Shown piece by piece: positions 1 through 4,971 of a DNA stretch of 7,735 bases. Positions within the stretch are counted from its first letter, which is position 1, and each line of letters begins with the position of its first letter. Origin of the DNA: an uncultured Collinsella sp. (GTDB taxonomy: Bacteria; Actinomycetota; Coriobacteriia; Coriobacteriales; Coriobacteriaceae); assembly GCA_900544425.1 (NCBI GenBank), contig UQUX01000085.1, forward strand, positions 1 through 7,735. Direction: 5' to 3'. The notes under the pieces were generated by a model. It had not been told where the DNA came from, did not search any database, and saw only the letters and a program-made list of their open reading frames with translations. A program made the translations under genes and the position numbers.

Positions 1-80
1 TCTTTTTCGTCACCTTGCTCGCTTAGGGGCGTTTTCGCTGACGTGAGCTCAACCTGCGGCGCAATGTCAGCAACCAAGCC
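1..80. other. left-edge stretch, no gene assignable
   Basis: About 80 bases lie left of the NA37 terminator. On the plus strand two short open tails enter from outside the window: one ends at TAG 24-26 with residues FFVTLLA, the other at TGA 44-46. Either could be the C-terminus of a convergent gene, which would suit the bidirectional terminator at 82-127. On the minus strand, AAGGTGA at 16-10 could instead be a ribosome binding site for a gene starting beyond the edge. The sequence is too short to decide. Confidence 0.2.
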
Positions 81-81
81 G

Positions 82-127
82 AAAACAAAAAAGGCCGAAG
101 TCCCAAAAGGCTTCGGCCTTTGTTTTT
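82..127. terminator. bidirectional intrinsic terminator after NA37 gene
   Basis: A perfect 10-bp stem joins AAGGCCGAAG (91-100) and CTTCGGCCTT (111-120). The 10-nt loop can form a small CC/GG inner pair around AAAA. On the minus strand the stem is followed by TTTTTTGTTTTC, the classic U-tract, 26 bases after the stop of the NA37 gene. On the plus strand it is followed by TGTTTTTT, so it can also stop transcription entering from the left. Confidence 0.9.
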
Positions 128-146
128 TGCAACGTCCAAGAGCAGT

Positions 147-1160
147 TTATCGATTCTCAATACTTCCGATGTTCTTGAGCTCGATGGAGATGAGGCCGTT
201 GGGCTCGTTGACAAACTCGATGTACTCAGAGTTCGAACCCATCTCGGCCGGGAAGCTGATCTCGATGCCCGTGTCGGTACGGATCTTGTGGTTGCGCACC
301 GCCGCGCGTTCGACCTGCTTGCGCTCCACGGGCACACGCTCAGGCACCTTCTCCTCAGTCAGTGCCGCGCGCACGCTCTCCTTGATAACTGGTTCGTCCT
401 CAAAGACCTCATCGACGATATCCCAAGGCGGCAGTTCCTCGTCATCCTCAACTTTCTCGGCAACAGCAGCCTTAACCTTGGCGAGTGCTACAGCCGTGTT
501 GGCACCGTGCTCCTCGGCGACTTCCTCGACCACACGCGTCACGGTGTCGATGACCTCCTTGCCCGATACCCCCGTGTCGCACTGCAGCAGGCCATCGGGA
601 ATGAGCATGCGATCCTCGCCGGCAATCTTGCGCTTCTTATCCACATAGCCGATCTCCATGGTGCTTGCACGCACGATTGCATAGCTCGGCACCTTTTGCG
701 AGGGATTCGGCAGAATGGCGTAATGGCGCGCAATGTCGTTGCGCACCTCGCCCTCTTCGCGACCCACTTCGTGCATAAAGGCCTGCTTGGAGCCCAGCAG
801 CATCACGGCAAACCAGCGGGCATCCTCATCGTCGTCAAAATCGGCCACCAGCACGTCGGTGGACTCGGCTTTCTCGGCTTTGGTGAGCTCGGAGGAGATA
901 AACTCCGCAATCTGCTGCGACAGGTCCACAAACTCGCGCTCGCCAAAGAAATAGCCCTTGAGCTCGCCGCCAAACGCAGAGTTCTCGGCAAACGTGGCGC
1001 GTTTGTTGTCGGCCGAGGTACGCGCGCGGCGCAGATGTGTGGTCACGAAGTTGCGCACGGTGCGGCTCTCGATATCGAGCTCGCGCTGGCTCATAACGTT
1101 GACGGCAGAGTCAAAGTCCAGGATATGCAGAATCGCGTGATTGATTTTCATATACGGCAT
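147..1160 (-). CDS. nucleoid-associated protein, NA37 (YejK/NdpA-like) family
   Basis: The 337-residue product fits the 37-kDa nucleoid-associated family, whose E. coli member YejK has about 335 residues. Seen here: the family-like N-terminus KINHAILHILD (residues 5-15), and a C-terminal block with HKIRTDTGIEISFP (291-304), then YIEFVNEPNGLISIELKNI (313-331), matching the usual end of this family. An acidic, Glu/Val-rich low-complexity stretch lies at about 208-285. Known for the family: cytoplasmic, nucleoid-bound, function poorly understood. The start is uncertain by three codons: ATG at 1160 has only a weak site close by, while the second ATG at 1151 has GAACGGA about 9 nt upstream and gives the more usual N-terminus MKINHAIL. 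The gene is monocistronic by context, with its own -10-like box at 1190-1195 and a strong terminator after it. No defects seen. Confidence 0.9.
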   Translation of the reverse strand: MPYMKINHAILHILDFDSAVNVMSQRELDIESRTVRNFVTTHLRRARTSADNKRATFAENSAFGGELKGYFFGEREFVDLSQQIAEFISSELTKAEKAESTDVLVADFDDDEDARWFAVMLLGSKQAFMHEVGREEGEVRNDIARHYAILPNPSQKVPSYAIVRASTMEIGYVDKKRKIAGEDRMLIPDGLLQCDTGVSGKEVIDTVTRVVEEVAEEHGANTAVALAKVKAAVAEKVEDDEELPPWDIVDEVFEDEPVIKESVRAALTEEKVPERVPVERKQVERAAVRNHKIRTDTGIEISFPAEMGSNSEYIEFVNEPNGLISIELKNIGSIENR

Positions 1161-1189
1161 TCCGTTCTAGATCGATTTCGGCACGAACC

Positions 1190-1195
1190 AGTATA
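1190..1195 (-). promoter_or_regulatory. candidate -10 box for NA37 gene
   Basis: TATACT on the minus strand (5/6 to TATAAT) lies about 30 bases upstream of the NA37 start codon. At 17-bp spacing the -35 position reads GCGCCT, which is not a recognisable -35 hexamer. The call rests on the -10 alone and on its position between the upstream gene's stop and the NA37 start. Confidence 0.4.
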
Positions 1196-1225
1196 GCGGT
1201 CGATCCCGCCCCAGGCGCATCGAAG

Positions 1226-1260
1226 ATTGGTGCATCGGGGACAGGTTGCTTTGCACCAAT
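1226..1260. repeat. REP-like palindromic repeat, copy 1
   Basis: Perfect 9-bp inverted arms ATTGGTGCA (1226-1234) and TGCACCAAT (1252-1260) flank a 17-nt centre containing GGGGACAGGTTGCTT. The 31-bp core 1228-1258 matches 2441-2471 in the same orientation with three or so differences in the centre. It begins just past the stop codon (1263-1265) of the DUF2974 gene. Read on the minus strand it could fold as a hairpin in that gene's 3' end, but no U-tract follows, so it is not a standard terminator. A short GC-rich palindrome between genes is typical of REP elements; that identity is inferred. Confidence 0.7.
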
Positions 1261-1262
1261 GG

Positions 1263-2423
1263 TTAGCGCAGGAGCTCGGACTGCCAAGCCTCGAGCTGTT
1301 CTGCCAAGCTCTTGCCGGCAGCGGGCATGTCGATCTGGGGACGTTTGGGCAGAAGCGCACACTTAAGAATCGCAACGATAGTCTGCGAGACAAAGCGTCG
1401 CGTATCCTTGTCAAAGCCTTGCGCAGCCTGGAGCATCACGGGCAGGCTCTCGCGCAGATTCCCAGCGATATCCGCAAACCGCTCAGCACCCGTAGCCTCA
1501 AGCACGGAGAACAACGCATCTACAAAACGCTCGCGCTCGTTAGGCGACACCGCAAGCAGCATCTCGCGAATGGAGCCATCAACGTATCGAGCACCGGCGG
1601 ACAGGCGCTCACAGTACACGAAGTCGCGACCATCAACCACCCAGCTAAAGGGATTATGCTGAAGCAGGCTGAACTCGGTGCTCTCAACGATGGCATAGTC
1701 CTCCTGTGTCTCGAACATCATGCCAAAGATCGACGACCGAGGTAGCGTCTTGTCGATTCGACCGGATAGATCGGCGAAGGCGTTGCCGCTCAGAAACTCC
1801 TCGACGAAGCCCGGACCATCATGGGAATACGCCCGTTCGATTCGCTCACGGGCGACATCGGGGCACATCGCCGCACCGTACACCGCAAGGTTTCCACCCT
1901 TGGAATGACCTCCGCACAAAAGCGGCCCGTCAATCGCATCCGCCGCCTCGTCTACATAACGCGCCGCGGATTCCTGGGCCGGCACAGGACACCGGAACGC
2001 CATGTTAAAGTCCTCTTTCCAGCCCACAATCGTGCTGTCGGTCCCCCGGAAGGCAAGATAGCTAAACCCCGCCGGAAATCGGAACGTCATGGCCGCAAAC
2101 TGCTCCGTTGTCTCGGCATCACTCACGCTACGATAGCCGCAAACACGAACGCCACGGTAGCGAGGGCTTGCTGCCACAGCCTCCAACAGGGCACGACTCC
2201 CCTCCGGATCCCACAGGTCGCCAATCATGTCTTGGTAGCACTCGGCGCGCAGCAGCTCGCGTACGTCTAGGCCCTGCCAGTTCGTCAGCTCCGCCATATC
2301 ACCCGGCAAACGCAAATAGGACAACCACGCAAAGACCAAGCTATCCACCGCGCAGAACGGCCGTTCCTCAAACGGATCAAACGCTGTCTGGGCATAGGTC
2401 AAAAAATTAGGCGAATCCGACAT
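1263..2423 (-). CDS. DUF2974 / Mbeg1-like alpha/beta-hydrolase-fold protein
   Basis: The 386-residue product has the hallmarks of the DUF2974 (Mbeg1-like) family, which carries a lipase-like alpha/beta-hydrolase fold. Seen: a typical N-terminal block FEERPFCAVDSLVFAWLSYL (18-37); a class-3-lipase-like strand SYLAFRGTDSTIVGWKEDF (121-139); the nucleophile elbow GGHSKGGNLA (171-180), making Ser174 the likely nucleophile; HDGPGF (201-206); and QHNPFSWVV (255-263), where His256 is the likely catalytic base. The C-terminal 100 residues are helical and less conserved. No signal peptide or membrane segment is apparent, so it is probably cytoplasmic. The natural substrate is unknown; an esterase/lipase role is inferred. 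The start follows a purine-rich GGGAGGG (2432-2426) with tight spacing, and an in-frame stop just upstream excludes a longer form. The gene is bracketed by two copies of a 31-bp repeat, and only 50 bp separate its start from the ldh terminator. Confidence 0.85.
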   Translation of the reverse strand: MSDSPNFLTYAQTAFDPFEERPFCAVDSLVFAWLSYLRLPGDMAELTNWQGLDVRELLRAECYQDMIGDLWDPEGSRALLEAVAASPRYRGVRVCGYRSVSDAETTEQFAAMTFRFPAGFSYLAFRGTDSTIVGWKEDFNMAFRCPVPAQESAARYVDEAADAIDGPLLCGGHSKGGNLAVYGAAMCPDVARERIERAYSHDGPGFVEEFLSGNAFADLSGRIDKTLPRSSIFGMMFETQEDYAIVESTEFSLLQHNPFSWVVDGRDFVYCERLSAGARYVDGSIREMLLAVSPNERERFVDALFSVLEATGAERFADIAGNLRESLPVMLQAAQGFDKDTRRFVSQTIVAILKCALLPKRPQIDMPAAGKSLAEQLEAWQSELLR

Positions 2424-2440
2424 GGCCCTCCCATCAACTA

Positions 2441-2471
2441 TGGTGCATTGGGGTCAGGTTACTTTGCACCA
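2441..2471. repeat. REP-like palindromic repeat, copy 2
   Basis: Inverted arms TGGTGCA (2441-2447) and TGCACCA (2465-2471) flank a 17-nt centre containing GGGGTCAGGTTACTT. Orientation and spacing equal those of the copy at 1228-1258. It lies 17 bp upstream of the DUF2974 start codon and abuts the U-tract of the ldh terminator, so it fills almost the whole space in which a promoter for that gene could lie. Confidence 0.7.
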
Positions 2472-2506
2472 AAAAGGCGCCCGGGCCGTGTGGACCCGGA
2501 CGCCTT
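2471..2506 (-). terminator. intrinsic terminator of ldh
   Basis: Minus-strand hairpin: AAGGCG (2474-2479) pairs with CGCCTT (2501-2506) and CCGGG (2481-2485) with CCCGG (2495-2499), with one C/A mismatch between the two helices and a closing C-G around the loop. On the minus strand it is followed by a short U-tract ending at 2471. It starts 31 bases after the ldh stop codon. Confidence 0.85.
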
Positions 2507-2537
2507 CATTGTAGCTTTTCGCTCTAGCGAGCTTGAT

Positions 2538-3488
2538 TTAGCAGGAGAAGTCGACGCTGTCGATGATGTCCTTGAGGGCCTTGGCGGAGGCGGTGAGCTC
2601 ATGCTGCTCGTCATCGTTCAGCGGCACGGGGACGCGGCAGACGACGCCGTCGCGGCCAACGACCGTCGGCATGGAGATAGCCAGATCGGACAGGCCATAC
2701 TCGCCCACCATGAGCGAGGAAACGGGCAGAACGGTCTGCTCATCGCGCATGACAGCGGTGCAGATGCGCTTGACGGCCATGGCGACGCCGTAGTAGGTGG
2801 CGTGCTTCTTCTCGATGATGGTGTAGGCGGAGTTCTTGACGTCCTCGGCGATACGCTTCTCGGCAGCCTCGTGCTCCAGATGACCGTGAAGCTCGCAGAA
2901 GGTGTTCAGCGGAACGCCAGCAACCTGAGCGCTGGACCAAGCGACAAACTCGGAGTCGCCGTGCTCACCCATGACGTAGGCCTGAACGTCGCGCGGGTCA
3001 ACCTCGACGTGGGCGCCAAGCATCTGTTGCAGACGGCCGGTGTCGAGTACGGTGCCGGAGCCGATGACATGGCCCTCGGGCAAGCCGGACATCTTGATGG
3101 CGGCATAAGTCAGAACATCGACCGGGTTGGAGACGATGAGCAGAATGCCGTCGAAGCCAGACTTCTTAATCTCGGGGATAATGGACTTAAAAATGTTGAC
3201 GTTCTTGTTGACCAGGTCCAGGCGGGTCTCACCGGGCTTCTGGGCAGCGCCAGCGGTGACGACGATCATGGCGGCGTCGGCGACATCGGAATAATCGCCG
3301 GCGTAGATCTTCATCGGCTCGGCAAACGTCATGCCGTGCGCGATATCCAGGGCCTCACCCTCGGCGCGGTTCTTGTCCACGTCGATGAGAACCATCTCGG
3401 AGAACAGACCGCTCTGCATCAACGCGAACGCCGAAGACGAACCGACGAAACCGCAGCCGACAATAGCGACCTTCTTCTCGTTAACCAT
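2538..3488 (-). CDS. ldh: L-lactate dehydrogenase (NAD-dependent)
   Basis: A cytoplasmic enzyme that reduces pyruvate to L-lactate and reoxidises NADH in fermentation. The 316 residues are of normal length. Seen: Rossmann motif GCGFVG (11-16); coenzyme-ribose Asp36 in LIDVD; specificity loop AAQKPGETR (81-89), where Gln83 equals Gln102 of standard LDH numbering and marks LDH rather than malate dehydrogenase; NPVDVLTY (121-128); substrate Arg152; Asp149 and catalytic His176 in GEHGD. The residues matching the fructose-bisphosphate site (standard 173 and 188) are Gln154 and Gln169, so it may not be activated by that sugar. The start at 3488 is chosen because GGGAG lies 6 nt upstream; a longer in-frame ATG at 3566 would translate the leader hairpin and lacks family support. 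L-2-hydroxyisocaproate dehydrogenase is a less likely alternative. It has its own leader and terminator. Confidence 0.95.
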   Translation of the reverse strand: MVNEKKVAIVGCGFVGSSSAFALMQSGLFSEMVLIDVDKNRAEGEALDIAHGMTFAEPMKIYAGDYSDVADAAMIVVTAGAAQKPGETRLDLVNKNVNIFKSIIPEIKKSGFDGILLIVSNPVDVLTYAAIKMSGLPEGHVIGSGTVLDTGRLQQMLGAHVEVDPRDVQAYVMGEHGDSEFVAWSSAQVAGVPLNTFCELHGHLEHEAAEKRIAEDVKNSAYTIIEKKHATYYGVAMAVKRICTAVMRDEQTVLPVSSLMVGEYGLSDLAISMPTVVGRDGVVCRVPVPLNDDEQHELTASAKALKDIIDSVDFSC

Positions 3489-3514
3489 TAGAAACTCCCA
3501 TCTCTCTCCACAAA

Positions 3515-3545
3515 CAAGCCGCCCGGGAACGACCCGAGCGGCTTG
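3515..3545 (-). promoter_or_regulatory. stable hairpin in the ldh leader
   Basis: CAAGCCGC (3515-3522) pairs with GCGGCTTG (3538-3545); after one C/A mismatch CGGG (3524-3527) pairs with CCCG (3533-3536), leaving a 5-nt loop. On the minus strand it ends 26 nt before the ldh ATG and is followed by TTTGTGG, a poor U-tract. It may be a 5' stabiliser, a weak attenuator, or the end of the preceding aminotransferase unit; the sequence does not decide which. Confidence 0.6.
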
Positions 3546-3577
3546 CCGTAATCCCAATACATCCAATCGGGACTTTG

Positions 3578-3644
3578 ATTATGCTCCTATTCGCAGCCAA
3601 ATATCGACCGCTTACCGAAATTATTTGCAGAATTCGTAAAATAA
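3578..3644 (-). promoter_or_regulatory. putative ldh promoter with upstream palindrome
   Basis: This AT-rich stretch is the likely control region of ldh. A -10-like CATAAT lies at 3583-3578 on the minus strand; no good -35 is found at 16-18 bp. Upstream, TTATTT (3621-3626) and AAATAA (3639-3644) form inverted arms placed symmetrically, 3 nt each side, around GAATTC (3630-3635). If CATAAT is the -10, the palindrome centre lies about 60 bp before the transcription start, a usual activator position. It does not match Rex, CRP or FNR consensus sites. Confidence 0.35.
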
Positions 3645-3646
3645 CT

Positions 3647-3666
3647 GCACGAAATCGGTTTCGAGC
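3647..3666 (-). terminator. possible weak terminator or operator after aminotransferase gene
   Basis: A 20-bp near-palindrome: CGAAA (3650-3654) and TTTCG (3659-3663) around a TCGG loop, extended by outer GC/GC pairs across one mismatch. On the minus strand it lies 23 bases after the aminotransferase stop and is followed by AGTTATTTTAC, a broken U-rich tract. The stem is AT-rich and weak, so it could equally be a protein-binding site in the ldh control region. Confidence 0.3.
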
Positions 3667-3689
3667 TATTGACGAGCCGAAACAACTTT

Positions 3690-4853
3690 CTAATACAGGC
3701 CCGCCTCGCGAATGGCCTCGACAGCCAAAGCGATCTGGTCGGGCGGCAAGACCAGCGCCATGCGCACGTGCCCCTCGCCCGAAGGACCAAAGCTCGCGCC
3801 CGGCGTCACCACAACGCCGGCCTTCTCCATAAGCTCCTCGCAAAACGCCATGGAATCGGTGCGACCACCGGGAAGCTTGGCCCACACGAACATAGAGCCA
3901 TGCGCGTTGGGACGCTCCCAGCCCAGGCCCTCAAGACCGTCGCACAGGGCATCGCGGCGCTCCTGGTACTTCAGACGCTGCGCCTCGACCTCATCGCGCG
4001 GACCGTTCAGACAGGCGATAGCAGCCTTCTGGATCGGGAAGAACATACCAAAGTCGATTTGGCTGCGCAGCTTGGCAAAGGCCGAGACCACGTCCTCGCG
4101 GCCGACCAAAAAGCCGATACGCGCACCGGTGACGTTAAACGACTTGGAGAGCGAGAAGAACTCAACGCCCACCTCGAGCGCACCGGGATACTGCAAGAAG
4201 CTTCCGCCCGGCTCGCCGTCGAACACGATGTCGGAGTACGCGTTGTCGTGAACAATCAGTAGATCGTGCTCACGCGCGAAGGCGATAATCTCCTCGTAGA
4301 CCTCGGGCGTACCCACCGAGCCGACCGGGTTCGCGGGCAACGAAACGATCATGTACTTGGCGCGATCGGCCACCTCGGGATCGATGCCCGCCACATAGGG
4401 CAGGTAATTGTGCTCGGCAACCAGCGGATAGTACTCGAGCTTGGCATCGGCAATCTTCGCACCCGCCTCAAAGACCGGGTAGCACGGATCGGGAACTAGA
4501 ATGGTGTCACCCGGATCGAGCAGAGCCAGGCCCAAATGACCCACGCCCTCCTGCGTGCCGTTGCACGACTGCACCATGGACGGCGTAATGCCCGAAACGC
4601 CAAAGCGACGCTCGTAGTAATCGCACACGGCTTGCTTAAGCTCAGGCAGGTCGCGCAGGGCGTACTTCCACATCTCGGGATCTTGGGCCGCCTGCGTGAG
4701 CGCCTCGACCACGTGGTCGTACGGCTTAAAGTCGGGCGTGCCCACGCTCATGTTGTAAATGGTCTTGCCCTGAGCCTTCAGCGCGAGAAGCTTGTTGTTG
4801 AGCGAGGCGAAGACCTCCGCGCCAAAGCGGTCGAGACGCTGCGATGCCTGCAT
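3690..4853 (-). CDS. PLP-dependent class I aminotransferase
   Basis: A 387-residue fold-type I aminotransferase of the aspartate-aminotransferase superfamily (class I/II). Seen: SVGTPDF (36-42) near the N-terminus; PDPCYPVF (121-128); Asn175 in PANPVGSVG; Asp203 and Tyr206 in HDNAYSD, which contact PLP; Lys237 in SLSKSFNVTGARIGF, the Schiff-base lysine, with phosphate-binding Arg245; and Arg364 in VRMAL, the likely carboxylate-binding arginine. The pattern resembles LL-diaminopimelate, alanine or aspartate aminotransferases; the amino-acid substrate cannot be set from sequence alone. ATG 4853 is chosen because AAAGGTGG lies just upstream and the family N-terminus starts near here. An in-frame ATG at 4943 would add 30 residues encoded by a terminator hairpin and is rejected. 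The start is only 19 nt after a strong intrinsic terminator, so expression likely depends on readthrough or attenuation. Cytoplasmic. Confidence 0.9.
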   Translation of the reverse strand: MQASQRLDRFGAEVFASLNNKLLALKAQGKTIYNMSVGTPDFKPYDHVVEALTQAAQDPEMWKYALRDLPELKQAVCDYYERRFGVSGITPSMVQSCNGTQEGVGHLGLALLDPGDTILVPDPCYPVFEAGAKIADAKLEYYPLVAEHNYLPYVAGIDPEVADRAKYMIVSLPANPVGSVGTPEVYEEIIAFAREHDLLIVHDNAYSDIVFDGEPGGSFLQYPGALEVGVEFFSLSKSFNVTGARIGFLVGREDVVSAFAKLRSQIDFGMFFPIQKAAIACLNGPRDEVEAQRLKYQERRDALCDGLEGLGWERPNAHGSMFVWAKLPGGRTDSMAFCEELMEKAGVVVTPGASFGPSGEGHVRMALVLPPDQIALAVEAIREAGLY

Positions 4854-4872
4854 GGTGCCACCTTTCGATATG

Positions 4873-4903
4873 AAAAACGCGGCGCTCTGACAAGAGCGCC
4901 GCG
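4873..4903 (-). terminator. strong intrinsic terminator in nadE-aminotransferase gap
   Basis: A perfect 10-bp GC-rich stem, CGCGGCGCTC (4878-4887) with GAGCGCCGCG (4894-4903), has a 6-nt loop and is followed on the minus strand by TTTTT (4877-4873). It lies 68 bases after the nadE stop and its U-tract ends 19 nt before the aminotransferase ATG, just ahead of its ribosome binding site. It can serve as the nadE terminator, an attenuator of the aminotransferase gene, or both. Confidence 0.9.
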
Positions 4904-4905
4904 CG

Positions 4906-4952
4906 ATACGGGCCATCAGATTGCAAAAGTGTAACGCTTGCAACCCCCGTAT
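4906..4952 (-). promoter_or_regulatory. structured leader upstream of aminotransferase terminator
   Basis: ATACGGG (4906-4912) can pair with CCCGTAT (4946-4952), enclosing an inner hairpin in which TTGC/GCAA and AAGTG/CGCTT pair around a TAA loop with an AA bulge (4921-4943). On the minus strand this element ends 2 bases before the terminator hairpin. The order, folded element then terminator then ribosome binding site, is that of an attenuated leader. It matches no riboswitch class I recognise. The two copies of TTGCAA could instead be a protein-binding site. Confidence 0.4.
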
Positions 4953-4971
4953 TGGTTCAATTTAGCCAACC

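Noticed and set aside
120..1196. Long plus-strand open frame (358 codons) opposite the NA37 gene, and similar antisense frames at 1227-1745, 2448-3491, 5014-5841 and 5872-7062
   Set aside because: They mirror convincing minus-strand genes with conserved motifs; GC-rich codon use leaves antisense frames open by chance. Their products match no family and lack sound ribosome binding sites.
1226..2471. The paired repeats as integron attC sites or a CRISPR array
   Set aside because: Only two copies more than 1.2 kb apart with a gene between them, no regular spacers, no attC core pair and no integrase or Cas gene.
3489..3566. Upstream in-frame start that would lengthen L-lactate dehydrogenase by 26 residues
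   Set aside because: The extension would be encoded by the leader hairpin and is unlike the family N-terminus; ATG 3488 has GGGAG 6 nt upstream and gives a normal length.
3621..3644. Rex, CRP or FNR operator upstream of ldh
   Set aside because: The arms TTATTT/AAATAA do not match TTGTGA/TCACAA, TGTGA/TCACA or TTGAT/ATCAA.
4854..4865. AGGTGGCACC before the aminotransferase ATG looks like a T-box core
   Set aside because: In a T-box that sequence is on the 5' side of the terminator as part of the antiterminator; here it is downstream of the terminator and doubles as the ribosome binding site. No specifier stem was found.
4854..4943. Upstream in-frame start adding 30 residues to the aminotransferase, or a leader peptide there
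   Set aside because: The extra residues come from the terminator hairpin; no ribosome binding site fits ATG 4943, and there is no run of a single regulatory codon as in classical leader peptides.
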